A stretch of 64,000 nucleotides of DNA from positions 1,054,001 to 1,118,000 of the forward strand of contig NZ_CP029008.1 in assembly GCF_024585165.1 (NCBI RefSeq), written 5' to 3'. Under the pieces are notes generated by a model. The model had not been told where the DNA came from. It made no database searches and worked only from the letters and a program-made list of their open reading frames with translations. The DNA is from Bradyrhizobium sp. WBOS07. Lineage in GTDB: Bacteria; Pseudomonadota; Alphaproteobacteria; Rhizobiales; Xanthobacteraceae. This document shows, piece after piece, positions 9,032 to 17,943 of the stretch (position 1 is its first letter; each line of letters begins with the position of its first letter). The translations under genes and the position numbers were made by a program.

Positions 9032-9562
9032 CTAAACCTCCACCCCCTCGTGCCTTAGCAGCCACCTCTTCCGCTCCAGCCCGCCGCCATACTTGATCAG
9101 CGAGCCATTCGCGCCGATCAGCCGGTGGCATGGCAGAACCACGCTGATGGGATTGGAGCCGTTGGCATGGCCGACGGCGCGAATGGCTTTTGGCGTGTCG
9201 ATCCTTGCGGCGAGCGCACCATAGCTCATCGTGGTGCCGGCAGGGATTTGCGCCAGCGCGGTCCAGACCTTCTGCTGGAACGCGGTGCCGGCAATGCGCC
9301 ATGCGACGCCCGAGAGCTGGCCGAGATCGCCGTCGAAATAGCCCGACAGCGCGGTCCGCATGGCCGCGGGCGCGGGCTGGTCGCTCAGATCCACCACACC
9401 GTAATGCAGGCGCAAAAGCTCGCGCATGCGGTGCTCGTAGTCCTCCCAGTCGAGGGCGCGCAGGGCGCCTTCGGCATCGGTGACGAGCAGGGCGATCCCG
9501 ATCGGTGTCGTCAGGCGATCGAGGCCGAAGCTAACGGAAGGTTTGGTTGATCGACTGGCCAT
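9032..9562 (-). CDS. ogt: Methylated-DNA--[protein]-cysteine S-methyltransferase
   Basis: This suicide repair protein transfers the alkyl group from O6-alkylguanine or O4-alkylthymine in DNA to its own cysteine. The active-site signature VVLPCHRLIG puts the acceptor cysteine at residue 145. The preceding helix-turn-helix recognition region (TTMSYGALAARIDTPKAIRAVGHANG, quoted in part) and the Asn hinge (HANGSNP) are intact. I chose the ATG at 9562 (MASRSTKPS), giving 176 residues, the usual Ogt size; the frame is open to 9811 but the extra sequence is antisense to the divergent gene and not protein-like. There is no AdaA-type regulatory domain, so this is a stand-alone Ogt rather than Ada. It converges on glnD across a repeat. 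Confidence 0.95.
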   Translation of the reverse strand: MASRSTKPSVSFGLDRLTTPIGIALLVTDAEGALRALDWEDYEHRMRELLRLHYGVVDLSDQPAPAAMRTALSGYFDGDLGQLSGVAWRIAGTAFQQKVWTALAQIPAGTTMSYGALAARIDTPKAIRAVGHANGSNPISVVLPCHRLIGANGSLIKYGGGLERKRWLLRHEGVEV

Positions 9563-9656
9563 TGCGTCACCATTGCATCGAAACGCGCCCATCGCACTTG
9601 CCATGCCGGCCGTGCTAACGTCCACCCGAAAGCTGACGCTTTTGGGGGAGCTCACC

Positions 9657-10019
9657 TTGATCCTGATCGCCAATGTCCTGGTGGCGCTGGTCGCCGCGCT
9701 GCACGTCTTCTTCCTGATCCTGGAGATGTTTCTCTGGGACAAGCCGCAGGGCCTGAAGGTATTTCGCAACACGCCGGAGAAGGCCGAGATCACGAAGGTG
9801 CTGGCCGCCAATCAGGGCCTCTATAACGGCTTCCTCGCCGCGGGCCTGGTCTGGGGCCTCGTCCACGGCAATCCGGCCTTCGCATTCCAGATCAAGACGT
9901 TCTTCCTGCTTTGCGTGATCGTGGCCGGCGCCTATGGCGCTGCGACCGTCAGTTCACGCATCCTGATGGTGCAGGCGCTGCCGGCGGTGATCGCGCTGGC
10001 TGCGTTGTTCCTGGCTTAG
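9657..10019 (+). CDS. DUF1304 small membrane protein
   Basis: This 120-residue protein has four predicted membrane helices. The first is LILIANVLVALVAALHVFFLILEMFLW, and the signature AANQGLYNGFLAAGLVWGLV around residue 60 is characteristic of the DUF1304 family, whose function is unknown. I place the start at TTG 9657 because GGGGGAG lies six bases upstream and the resulting length and N-terminus match the family. The frame is open further upstream to 9480, but that part overlaps the divergent methyltransferase gene and is not membrane-like. It is transcribed alone, away from the repair gene. Confidence 0.85.
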   Translation: MILIANVLVALVAALHVFFLILEMFLWDKPQGLKVFRNTPEKAEITKVLAANQGLYNGFLAAGLVWGLVHGNPAFAFQIKTFFLLCVIVAGAYGAATVSSRILMVQALPAVIALAALFLA

Positions 10020-10165
10020 TCTGTCGCCTGAGACGCGACGGCGCGGCGTCGCGATCCTTGCGCGGCGCTGCGCCTTCCTCCACAATCTTCGGCAGCGATG
10101 GCGACCGTTGCAATCAACGGATAAAGACCATCGGCCGAAAATTCCGTCAGGAGGAACAAACAAAT

Positions 10166-11392
10166 ATGAACAATCGCAGGGCCTTCCTAGCTGCCACGGC
10201 AGCGCTCGCGTTCGCCTTCTCCGCAAGCCAAGCTCTCGCCCAGAAGAAATACGACACCGGGGCGAGCGACACCGAGATCAAGATCGGCCAGACCGTGCCG
10301 TTCTCCGGCCCCTACTCCGTCTATGCCAATATCGGCAAGACCCAAGCCGCCTATTTCAAGATGATCAACGATCAGGGCGGCATCAACGGCCGCAAGATCA
10401 ATCTGATCCAGTATGACGACGCCTATTCGCCGCCGAAGACGGTGGAACAGGTGCGCAAGCTCGTCGAGGGCGACGAGGTGCTGTTCACCTTCCAGCTGAT
10501 CGGCACCGCCGCCAATGCCGCCGTGCAAAAATACCTCAACGGCAAGAAGGTGCCGCAACTGCTGGCCTCGACCGGCGCGGCGCGCTTCAACGATCCCAAG
10601 AACTATCCCTGGACCATCGCCTACAATCCCAACTACGTGTCCGAGGGACGGATCTACGCCAAGTACATTCTCAAGGAGCATCCGAACGCCAAGATCGGCG
10701 TGCTCTACCAGAACGACGACATGGGCCGCGACTATCTCGCGGGCCTCAAGAGCGGCCTCGGCGACAAGGCCGCCAGCATGGTCGTCGGCGAGGTCTCCTA
10801 CGAGGTCACCGACCCGACCGTCGACTCCCAGGTGGTCAAGCTGAAGTCGATGGGGATTGATCTGTTGTTCGACGCCTCGACGCCGAAATTCGCGGCGCAG
10901 GCGATCAAGAAGCTTGCCGATCTCGGCTGGACCCCCGTGCACATCCTCGACATCAATGCGAGCCCGGTTTCGGCGACGCTGAAGCCCGCCGGCCTCGACA
11001 TCTCCAAGGGCATCATCTCGACCAATTACGGCAAGGATCCCGGCGATCCCCAGTGGAAGGACGATCCGGGCGTGAAGGCCTTCTTCGCCTTCATGGAGAA
11101 GTATTTCCCGGAAGGCGACAAGCTCAACACCGTCAACACCTACGCCTATTCGGTGGCGGAGTTGCTGGTGCAGGTCTTGAAGCAATGCGGCGACGACCTC
11201 ACGCGCGAGAACGTCATGAAGCAGGTCGCCAACATCAAGGGCTACACGCCGAGCCTGGCGCTGCCCGGAATCAAGATCAACACCGGGCCGAACGACTTCC
11301 GCGTCAACAAGCAGATGCAGATGATGAAGTTCAACGGCGAACGCTGGGAGCTGTTCGGACCGATCATCGAGGACACCGGGCCGTCGGGCTAG
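10166..11392 (+). CDS. ABC transporter substrate-binding protein, branched-chain amino acid type (orphan)
   Basis: This 408-residue periplasmic protein of the Leu/Ile/Val-binding superfamily starts MNNRRAFLAATAALAFAFSA with a signal peptide cut at QALA/QKKYDTG. Typical segments are IKIGQTVPFSGPYSVYANIG, INLIQYDDAYSPPKTVEQVR and IGVLYQNDDMGRDYLAGLKS. The start ATG at 10166 has a strong CAGGAGGAAC Shine-Dalgarno; the frame is open upstream but without family similarity. No permease or ATPase gene is adjacent: it is flanked by the DUF1304 gene and by a repeat followed by an opposite-strand gene. It must therefore use a transporter encoded elsewhere or act as a receptor. The true ligand may be an amide, an aromatic acid or an amino acid. 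Confidence 0.92.
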   Translation: MNNRRAFLAATAALAFAFSASQALAQKKYDTGASDTEIKIGQTVPFSGPYSVYANIGKTQAAYFKMINDQGGINGRKINLIQYDDAYSPPKTVEQVRKLVEGDEVLFTFQLIGTAANAAVQKYLNGKKVPQLLASTGAARFNDPKNYPWTIAYNPNYVSEGRIYAKYILKEHPNAKIGVLYQNDDMGRDYLAGLKSGLGDKAASMVVGEVSYEVTDPTVDSQVVKLKSMGIDLLFDASTPKFAAQAIKKLADLGWTPVHILDINASPVSATLKPAGLDISKGIISTNYGKDPGDPQWKDDPGVKAFFAFMEKYFPEGDKLNTVNTYAYSVAELLVQVLKQCGDDLTRENVMKQVANIKGYTPSLALPGIKINTGPNDFRVNKQMQMMKFNGERWELFGPIIEDTGPSG

Positions 11393-11402
11393 CAGCGGTT
11401 TC

Positions 11403-11517
11403 GTAGGGTGGGTTAGCCGAAGGCGTAACCCACCACTTCTGCCGATACACGGGAACGAGAAGAGGTGGGTTACGCCCAGCGGACCGCGCTTCGCGCCGCC
11501 GCTGCGCTAACCCACCT
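11403..11517. repeat. Intergenic palindromic repeat, GTAGGGTGGG family
   Basis: Arms GTAGGGTGGGTTAGC and GCTAACCCACC enclose a second pair (CGTAACCCACC and GGTGGGTTACG). The same family, with GTAGGGTGGGCAAAG arms, occurs at 30054 and, degraded, at 59092. It lies between the ends of two convergent genes. Confidence 0.88.
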
Positions 11518-11523
11518 CACAAT

Positions 11524-11949
11524 CTACTTCGGTATCTCCCCGAAATTCTTTCCGACCGGCAGCACGGCGTGCCGGATCAGTCGCGAGTCCTCCACGGCTG
11601 CCTGCCGATGCTTCACCGCCTCGCGATAGACGGGGTCGCGGATCATCTCGACGAAGGCGGCGACGCTTGGATATTCGGCGATGAAGCAATGGTCCCAGCG
11701 TTCCTCCGCCGGGCCTATCAGCATCAGCTCGAACTTGCCCTGCCAGACGATGCGGCCGCCGAGGCGTTCGAACACCGGGCCGCTCTCGCGGCCATAGGCG
11801 GCGTAGGCTTCCGCGCCGCTCGCCTTGCGTCCGTCCGGATAGGCCGCCTCCTTGCGCAACCGCACCAGGTTGAGCATGTGGATCGGGCCGGGACGGTCGT
11901 TGTCCCGGAACTGCGCGAAGATCTCCTTGGTCGGATCGATATGGCCCAT
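11524..11949 (-). CDS. DUF1330 domain protein
   Basis: This 141-residue soluble protein has the ferredoxin-like dimeric barrel signature of DUF1330: GPIHMLNLVRLRKEA near residue 22, EAYAAYGRESGPVFERLGGR in the middle and CFIAEYPSVAAFVEMIRDPV toward the end. Proteins of this fold include small monooxygenases and isomerases, but the biochemical role of DUF1330 is not established. The start ATG at 11949 is preceded by a purine-rich GAAGAGGGAGCA. It appears to be a single-gene unit, convergent with the orphan binding-protein gene and divergent from penicillin-binding protein 1A. Confidence 0.88.
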   Translation of the reverse strand: MGHIDPTKEIFAQFRDNDRPGPIHMLNLVRLRKEAAYPDGRKASGAEAYAAYGRESGPVFERLGGRIVWQGKFELMLIGPAEERWDHCFIAEYPSVAAFVEMIRDPVYREAVKHRQAAVEDSRLIRHAVLPVGKNFGEIPK

Positions 11950-12117
11950 GCGTGCTCCCTCTTCTTTATGGCAACGATCCTAGCTCCGGCGCCAAGTGAG
12001 CGGAACTGCGGGGTGCGAATGCCCCACCTCCTAATCGCGCGTTAACGCCGGGGTAACCGGGCCTTAAACAGCGACCGCTAGCGTCTCGGAGGGGCAGGCT
12101 GACCGGGCGTTTTGCGT

Positions 12118-14325
12118 ATGGCGTGGGGAAAGAAAAAGGGTGGGCGGAAGGAGCCGCTGTTCGGCTTGCCCGCGGCGCTCGCCGATCTGCGCCTGACCCC
12201 GGCGGACCGCGTCCCCGGCGGCGACGATAAGCCGAAGAAATCAGCCAAATCATCTACCAAGCGAAAGAGCGAGGATTCCGGCGACGAGCCGCCGCGCGAG
12301 CGCAAGGCAGCTGGCGGCCGCAGCGGCGCCAAGCGCCGCGCGAAGTCACGTGGCAGGTTCGGCCTCGGCCGCCTGGTCTATTGGGGCGCGGTGCTGAGCC
12401 TGTGGGGCGGCATCGCGGTGGTCGGCGTCGTGATCTATGTCGGCGCCCATCTGCCGCCGATCCAATCGCTGGAGATTCCCAAGCGCCCGCCGACGATCCA
12501 GATCGTCGGCATCGACGGCAGCATGCTGGCGCAGCGCGGCGAGATGGCCGGCGCCAATGTCGCGCTGAAGGACCTGCCGCCTTATCTGCCGAAGGCGTTC
12601 ATCGCCATCGAGGACCGCCGCTTCTATTCGCATTTCGGCATCGATCCCGTCGGCATCGCGCGCGCCCTCGTCACCAATTTGCTCCATCGCGGCGTCTCGC
12701 AGGGCGGCTCGACGCTGACCCAGCAGCTCGCGAAAAACCTGTTCCTGACCCAGGAGCGCACCATCCAGCGCAAGCTGCAGGAGGCGGAGCTCGCGATCTG
12801 GCTGGAGCGCAAGCATTCCAAGGACGAGATCCTGGAGCTGTACCTCAACCGCGTCTATTTCGGCTCGGGCGCCTACGGCGTCGAAGCCGCGGCGCAAAAA
12901 TATTTCGGCAAGTCGGCCAAGAACGTCACGGTCGCCGAAGCGGCAATGCTCGCCGGCCTCGTCAAATCGCCCTCGCGCCTCGCACCGAACCGCAATCCCG
13001 AAGGCGCGGAAGCGCGCGCGCAGATCGTGCTCGCGGCGATGGCCGATGCAAAGTTCATCACCGACGCGCAGGCCAAGGCCTCGATCGGCCATCCCTCCTA
13101 CAACGTGAAACCGGCCGGCGCCGGCACCGTCAACTACGTCGCCGACTGGATCGGCGAAGTGCTGGACGACCTGGTCGGCCAGATCGACGAGAGCATCAAG
13201 GTCGAGACCACGATCGATCCGAAGCTGCAAAGCGTGGCGGAAGCCGCCATCATCGACGAGCTCGCGGCCAAGAGCGTGAAGTTCAACGTCAGCCAGGGCG
13301 CGCTGGTGGCAATGACGCCCGATGGCGCCGTGCGCGCCATGGTCGGCGGGCGGAACTATTCCGACAGCCAGTACAATCGCGCAGTCACGGCAAAACGCCA
13401 GCCGGGCTCCGCGTTCAAGCCGTTCGTGTATCTCACCGCGCTGGAACAGGGCCTGACGCCCGACACGATGCGCCAGGACGCGCCGATCGAAGTCAAGGGC
13501 TGGAAGCCTGAGAACTACACCCATGAATATTTCGGCGCAGTGACGCTGACGCAGGCGCTGGCGATGTCGCTCAACACGGTCGCGATCCGTCTCGGCCTCG
13601 AGGTCGGGCCGAAGAACGTGGTGCGCACCGCGCACCGGCTCGGCATCTCGTCAAAGCTCGAGCCGAACGCCTCGATCGCGCTCGGCACGTCCGAAGTCTC
13701 GATGGTCGAGCTAGTCGGCGCCTACGCGCCGTTCGCCAATGGCGGCTTCGCGGTGGCGCCGCATGTCGTGACGCGGATCAGGACGCAGAGCGGCAAGCTG
13801 CTCTACATGCGCCAGCCGGAAGAGCGCAATCCGGTGATCGATCCCCGCTATGTCGGCATGATGAACGCGATGATGCGGGAGACGCTGATCTCGGGCACCG
13901 CCAAGAAGGCGGAGATTCCGGGCTGGCCGGCGGCCGGCAAGACCGGCACCAGCCAGGATTATCGCGACGCCTGGTTCATCGGCTACACCGCGAGCCTCGT
14001 CACCGGCGTCTGGCTCGGCAACGACGACAATTCACCGACCAAGAAGGCCACCGGCGGCGGCCTGCCGGTGGAAGTCTGGTCGCGCTTCATGAAGACCGCG
14101 CACGAAGGCGTGCCAGTGGCCAACTTGCCGAGCGCACCGGGCGGCTGGGGCCTGTCGAACCTCGCGCAGGCGGCATCGCAGGTGTCGCCGCCGACAGCGC
14201 CCGCACCGGCAGCGGCCAACAATGGCGGCTATCGCCCGCCGCCGACGCGCGCCAATGCGCGGCCGGAGGCTGCGGCCGGGCTCGATGGCTGGCTGATGGA
14301 CCGGTTGTTTGGCGGAAATCGATAG
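12118..14325 (+). CDS. mrcA: Penicillin-binding protein 1A (class A, bifunctional)
   Basis: This protein polymerises glycan strands (GT51 domain) and cross-links stem peptides (transpeptidase) at the periplasmic face of the inner membrane. It has a long, very basic cytoplasmic N-terminus (about 80 residues, rich in K/R/S), one membrane anchor (LVYWGAVLSLWGGIAVVGVV), then the GT51 motifs EDRRFYSHFG and GGSTLTQQLAKNLFL. The transpeptidase motifs are all present: SxxK in QPGSAFKPFVYL, SxN in AMSLNTVAI and KTG in AAGKTGTSQDY. The C-terminal tail is Pro/Ala-rich. I chose ATG 12118; an in-frame TTG at 12112 is an alternative, and GGAGGGG lies upstream. The tail and the long N-terminus are the variable parts in rhizobial homologues. 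Confidence 0.95.
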   Translation: MAWGKKKGGRKEPLFGLPAALADLRLTPADRVPGGDDKPKKSAKSSTKRKSEDSGDEPPRERKAAGGRSGAKRRAKSRGRFGLGRLVYWGAVLSLWGGIAVVGVVIYVGAHLPPIQSLEIPKRPPTIQIVGIDGSMLAQRGEMAGANVALKDLPPYLPKAFIAIEDRRFYSHFGIDPVGIARALVTNLLHRGVSQGGSTLTQQLAKNLFLTQERTIQRKLQEAELAIWLERKHSKDEILELYLNRVYFGSGAYGVEAAAQKYFGKSAKNVTVAEAAMLAGLVKSPSRLAPNRNPEGAEARAQIVLAAMADAKFITDAQAKASIGHPSYNVKPAGAGTVNYVADWIGEVLDDLVGQIDESIKVETTIDPKLQSVAEAAIIDELAAKSVKFNVSQGALVAMTPDGAVRAMVGGRNYSDSQYNRAVTAKRQPGSAFKPFVYLTALEQGLTPDTMRQDAPIEVKGWKPENYTHEYFGAVTLTQALAMSLNTVAIRLGLEVGPKNVVRTAHRLGISSKLEPNASIALGTSEVSMVELVGAYAPFANGGFAVAPHVVTRIRTQSGKLLYMRQPEERNPVIDPRYVGMMNAMMRETLISGTAKKAEIPGWPAAGKTGTSQDYRDAWFIGYTASLVTGVWLGNDDNSPTKKATGGGLPVEVWSRFMKTAHEGVPVANLPSAPGGWGLSNLAQAASQVSPPTAPAPAAANNGGYRPPPTRANARPEAAAGLDGWLMDRLFGGNR

Positions 14326-14367
14326 TCGCCAGCCGAGGGCATTCGGGCCTCAGAACTAAAAATTGCG

Positions 14368-14387
14368 AAAACAACCCCATGCACAGT
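14368..14387. repeat. Dispersed 20-nt motif, copy 1
   Basis: The sequence AAAACAACCCCATGCACAGT occurs here, 42 bases after the mrcA stop, and again, identically, at 60443-60462. Both copies are intergenic and have GC-type bases just before them. Function unknown; it is longer and better conserved than chance would give. Confidence 0.8.
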
Positions 14388-14460
14388 AGCCGGCGATAGC
14401 AAAATCAACGGCTTGCGTGGGCAGCGCTGCGAGGAACGAACCTCGCGCTGCGAGCCCGCT

Positions 14461-14561
14461 GTCATTCCCCGCGAAGGCGGGAAATCCAGTACGCTGCGGC
14501 TTTTCGGTTCAATAACGACAGCCTCGGATTACTGGATCGCCCGGTCAAGCCGGGCGATGAC
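14461..14561. repeat. Intergenic palindromic repeat, GGCGGGAAATCCAGTA family
   Basis: Begins GTCATTCCCCGCGAAGGCGG and ends CCGGTCAAGCCGGGCGATGAC, with inner pairing of ATCCAGTA and TACTGGAT. A second member lies at 34127-34229 (CCAGTATTCCAG... and TACTGGATGCCCCGG...). The outer GTCAT/ATGAC arms are shared with the GTCATTCCGGGG family. Confidence 0.85.
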
Positions 14562-14588
14562 ACCTGTCAAGACGCTAGCAGCCTCGCT

Positions 14589-15344
14589 CTAATCCTCGAC
14601 GCCGTAGCGATGCAGGTCATTGCCATACGTATCGAGCCACTTCTTGGCGCGCTCCATCGACGGGCAGACCTTGCCGCAGACGCGCCAGAACCGCGCCGAA
14701 TGGTTCATCTCGACGAGATGGGCGACCTCGTGGGCGGCGAGATAGTCCAGCACGAAGGGCGGCGCGAGGATCAGGCGCCAGGAGAACGACAGCGAGCCGG
14801 CCGAGGTGCAGGAGCCCCAGCGGCTGGACTGATCGCGGATCGAGAGGCGCTTGACCCTGACACCGAGCTCGGCGGCATAGGCTTCCGACGAGCGTTGCAG
14901 ATCCTTGCGCGCTTCGCGCTTGAGGAAGTCGCTGACGCGGCGATCGACATGCTCGAGCCCACCGGCGACGCAGAGGATGCGTTCACCGCTATCGCGCAGC
15001 TCGGTCCACACCGTGCCGCGCGTGCCGGCGCGATGAACGATGCGATGCGGCGTGCCGCGGAGCGGTATCACCGTGCCCGGCTGGAACGGCGCGGCCTTCG
15101 GCAAGCGACCGAGGCGCGCGGCAATCCACGCACCGTGGCGCTGCGCGAAGTCCTTCGCTTCGGCGAGCGTGCCGCGCGGCGGGATGGTGAGGATGGCTTC
15201 GCGATCGCTCGGGTGAATTCTGAGCGTGTAACGGCGCGCGCGCCTGTGCCGGCGCAATCGGATGGCAAAAAATTGCGATCCGTGGGTGATGACGAGGGTC
15301 TTCGGTTCGTGGGGCCGCCGATAAAGGAGTGCGCGAGTGGCCAT
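14589..15344 (-). CDS. YgjP-type zinc metallopeptidase (SprT/M48-like)
   Basis: This soluble 251-residue protein carries the zinc signature HEVAHLVEMNHSARFWRVCG near residue 205, with a third conserved region KLLDxY-like (KKWLDTYGNDLHRYG) at the end, as in the YgjP/DUF45 family. Upstream landmarks DQSSRWGSCTSAGSLSFSWR and LAPPFVLDYLAAHEV are also typical. Members are predicted zinc peptidases related to WLM and SprT domains; the E. coli relative associates with SOS-type functions only by inference. The start ATG at 15344 (MATRALLYRRP) was preferred over an upstream one at 15428, which adds a Cys/Trp-rich stretch without family similarity. It converges on mrcA across two repeat motifs. Confidence 0.88.
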   Translation of the reverse strand: MATRALLYRRPHEPKTLVITHGSQFFAIRLRRHRRARRYTLRIHPSDREAILTIPPRGTLAEAKDFAQRHGAWIAARLGRLPKAAPFQPGTVIPLRGTPHRIVHRAGTRGTVWTELRDSGERILCVAGGLEHVDRRVSDFLKREARKDLQRSSEAYAAELGVRVKRLSIRDQSSRWGSCTSAGSLSFSWRLILAPPFVLDYLAAHEVAHLVEMNHSARFWRVCGKVCPSMERAKKWLDTYGNDLHRYGVED

Positions 15345-15645
15345 GTCTGTCAGTCCGGGGGGCAGGAGGGCGCCCGGATTCTGCCATAACCGCCGCCATG
15401 GGAAGCGCTCGGCGCAAAAACAAATCATTTGCCCAATATACAGCGGTCAGGCGTCCGGGAGACCCTACAGACTGGGGTTGGAACCGGCTTTTTTCGCCCT
15501 CGCTGGATGCATGCGACACCCCCAAGAGGTGAGCGCTGACTCACTCCTATGAAGCTACCTAAATACCGCGAATCTGGCGGGAACTCAGGCTCGCCGGAGC
15601 CGTCAACCAGGCCTGGATTCGCGACGGGAAAGCCGAAAACGCGAC
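15345..15645. other. Intergenic gap between two minus-strand genes
   Basis: About 300 bases without a recognised gene. It contains an AT-richer patch near 15410-15440 that may hold the promoter of the YgjP-type gene. No hairpin repeat of the families listed here and no RNA gene was recognised. Confidence 0.5.
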
Positions 15646-16974
15646 TTATTCGGCGGCGCGCGCCTGCAATGAGGACGGATTTGCCGCCGAGACCATGAAA
15701 TCATGAATCCGCGGCACGATTTCCGACTTGAAGCGCGAGCCGTTGAACACGCCGTAATGTCCGACGCCCTTCTGGACGTAATGAACGCGGCGATGATCGG
15801 GGATCGAGCTGCACAAAGTGTGCGTCGCTTCGGTCTGACCAAGACCGGAAATGTCGTCGTTCTCGCCTTCCACCGTCATCAGCGCAACGCGCGTGACCTT
15901 GGAGGGATCGACGCGTGTTCCGCGATGGCTCATCTCACCCTTGGGCAGCGAGTGCTTCACGAACACGGTGTCGACCGTCTGCAGGTAATATTCGGCGGAG
16001 AGATCCATCACCGCGAGGTATTCGTCGTAGAACTCGCGGTGCTTGTCGACGAGGTCGCCGTCACCCTTCACCAGATTGGCAAAGAGCTGCTTGTGGGCGT
16101 CCATGTGCCGGTCGAGATTCATGCTGATGAAGCCGTTGAGCTGCAGGAATCCCGGATAGACGTCGCGCATCATGCCCGGATGCGGGAACGGCACCTTGGT
16201 GATGACGTGGTTGCGGAACCAGTCGATGCCGCGCTCCTGCGCAAGGTTGTTCACCGCGGTCGGATTGCGACGGGTGTCGATCGGGCCGCCCATCAGCGTC
16301 ATTGAGGTCGGCACGAACGGATCGCGCCGCGCTTCCATGATCGAAACCGCGGCGACCACGGGCACCGAGGGCTGGCACACCGCCATGACGTGGGTGTTGC
16401 CGCCGAGCACGTGCAGCATCTCGATGACGTAATCGATGTAATCGTCGAGATCGAAGCGGCCGTCGCTGAGCGGAACCATGCGGGCATCGGCCCAGTCGGT
16501 GATGTAGACTTCATGCGCCGGCAGGAAGGCCTCGACCGTTCCGCGCAGCAGCGTCGCGTAGTGACCGGACATCGGCGCCACGATCAGCACGCGCGGCTGC
16601 GGGCTGCGCAAGGGCCGTGCGAACTTGCGATCGAAGTACAGCAGCCGGCAGAACGGTTTTTCCCAGACCGAGCGGATCTCGACCGGAACGCGGATGCCGT
16701 TGACCTCGGTGTCGTTGAGGCCCCATTCCGGCTTGCCGTAGCGGCGCGTGGTGCGCTCGAACAATTCGCAGGCCGCGGCGACCGACTTGCCGACCTCGGT
16801 GCGCGCCCAGGGATTGAGCGGATTCTGAAACAGCAGCTTGGTCGCGTCAGTGACGGCACGCGCCGGATTGAGAGAGGCATGCGCCATCTCGTACATCCAG
16901 TACATCGGCGTCGTCAGGACCGGACTGCCTTCAGCCGCCAGGGGCGGCGCGCCGCCAAACTCACCAATGGGCAT
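15646..16974 (-). CDS. phaZ: Intracellular polyhydroxyalkanoate depolymerase
   Basis: This 442-residue enzyme mobilises stored poly-3-hydroxybutyrate in the cytoplasm. Family landmarks are MYWMYEMAHASLNPARAVTD near the start, the PHB_depo region (PRVLIVAPMSGHYATLLRGT) and the nucleophile elbow AVCQPSVPVV, where cysteine 200 replaces the serine of a lipase box, as in Ralstonia-type intracellular depolymerases. The C-terminal histidine lies in VGHYGVFNGSRF and the acid in EGENDDISGLGQT. The ATG at 16974 has GAGGAAT before it; a shorter start at 16905 is possible. A TGC-rich imperfect dyad lies just upstream (see 16988). A second, unrelated PHA depolymerase of the secreted-esterase fold is encoded at 25636-26862. 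Confidence 0.95.
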   Translation of the reverse strand: MPIGEFGGAPPLAAEGSPVLTTPMYWMYEMAHASLNPARAVTDATKLLFQNPLNPWARTEVGKSVAAACELFERTTRRYGKPEWGLNDTEVNGIRVPVEIRSVWEKPFCRLLYFDRKFARPLRSPQPRVLIVAPMSGHYATLLRGTVEAFLPAHEVYITDWADARMVPLSDGRFDLDDYIDYVIEMLHVLGGNTHVMAVCQPSVPVVAAVSIMEARRDPFVPTSMTLMGGPIDTRRNPTAVNNLAQERGIDWFRNHVITKVPFPHPGMMRDVYPGFLQLNGFISMNLDRHMDAHKQLFANLVKGDGDLVDKHREFYDEYLAVMDLSAEYYLQTVDTVFVKHSLPKGEMSHRGTRVDPSKVTRVALMTVEGENDDISGLGQTEATHTLCSSIPDHRRVHYVQKGVGHYGVFNGSRFKSEIVPRIHDFMVSAANPSSLQARAAE

Positions 16975-16987
16975 CGCTATATTCCTC

Positions 16988-17001
16988 TTCGCATCGCAGC
17001 A
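16988..17001. promoter_or_regulatory. Candidate PhaR-type site upstream of phaZ
   Basis: On the phaZ sense strand this reads TGCTGCGATGCGAA, 14-27 bases before the start codon. It matches 11 of 14 positions of TGCTGCATTGCAAA at 26885-26898, upstream of the second PHA depolymerase. PhaR/AniA repressors of PHA genes are known to bind TGC-rich dyads of the CTGC-N3-GCAG kind, so a shared PHA-responsive control is plausible, but no phaR is in the window. Confidence 0.3.
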
Positions 17002-17095
17002 TACTGCCGAATGCGTAATATTGCGTCAATGCATGGTTCCGTACATCTACGTAAGCAGATCGGCCAAATCAGGCTGAATCCACGAGAAAGTGACG

Positions 17096-17914
17096 TTATT
17101 CGCCGCCCGACAGCAGCGAGCCGTTCAGCTTGGCGCTGCGTAAAAGGGCAAGGAATGCTGCAAAAGATGCAACCAGAAGGGCCGCGTTGAGGGCCAACGC
17201 ACCGAGCATCAGATCGGTCCTGAAGGTCTGCTCGATGAGAAGCGCGCGCATCCCTTCGAAGACGTAGGTCGGCGGCAGCGCCCAGGCGACGTATTGCAGC
17301 CAGACTGGCAAGACACTGACCGGATAGTAGACACAGGCGAGCGGCAGGATCGCAAACATCAGGGTCCAGACGATGCTCTCCGCGCCGAGGCCGTTGCGCA
17401 GCACGAGACCCGACACGAAGATGCCGACCGACCAGCTCGTGAAGATCAGATTGCAGAAGAACGCGATCAGCGGCAGGCCGAGCGCATAGACATTGAAGTG
17501 AAACAGGAACAGCGCCAGCAGCGTCATCGGGATCACCCCGATCGCGAGCCGGATCAGGCTCATGACCATCAGCGACAGCAGAAATTCGATCGGCTTGAGC
17601 GGGCTCATCATGAGGTTGCCGAGATTGCGCGCCCACATCTCCTCCAGAAACGAGATTGAGAAGCCGAGCTGGCCGCGGAACAGGATGTCCCAAAGGATGA
17701 CGGCGCCGATCAGCGTGCCGCCGGCGCGCGCGAAGAAATTGGCGTTCTCGGCGATGTAGAGCTGGAGGAAACCCCAGGTGATGACCTGCAGCGCCGGCCA
17801 GTACAACAGCTCGAGCAGCCGCGGCCATGACGACAGCAGCAGGTACCAATAGCGCAGGATCATCGCGCCGATGCGATGGATGGAGATGCCGGTGTGGAGG
17901 GAGAGCTCGGTCAT
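17096..17914 (-). CDS. ABC-2 type transporter permease
   Basis: This 272-residue inner-membrane protein has about six helices and the ABC-2 arrangement used by drug, polysaccharide or lipid exporters. The middle segment FSISFLEEMWARNLGNLMMSPLKPIEFLLS contains the conserved cytoplasmic region of this family (shown here in two overlapping parts: FSISFLEEMWARN and LGNLMMSPLKPIEF). It is paired with the ATPase gene at 18099-18902, read in the same direction; a repeat element lies in the 184-base gap. The ATPase comes first in the transcript. The exported substrate cannot be deduced. The RegB-like kinase is divergently transcribed from the same intergenic region as the ATPase. Confidence 0.9.
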   Translation of the reverse strand: MTELSLHTGISIHRIGAMILRYWYLLLSSWPRLLELLYWPALQVITWGFLQLYIAENANFFARAGGTLIGAVILWDILFRGQLGFSISFLEEMWARNLGNLMMSPLKPIEFLLSLMVMSLIRLAIGVIPMTLLALFLFHFNVYALGLPLIAFFCNLIFTSWSVGIFVSGLVLRNGLGAESIVWTLMFAILPLACVYYPVSVLPVWLQYVAWALPPTYVFEGMRALLIEQTFRTDLMLGALALNAALLVASFAAFLALLRSAKLNGSLLSGGE

Positions 17915-17943
17915 GGCGGGCTCCCGTAGCCCGGATGGAAACT

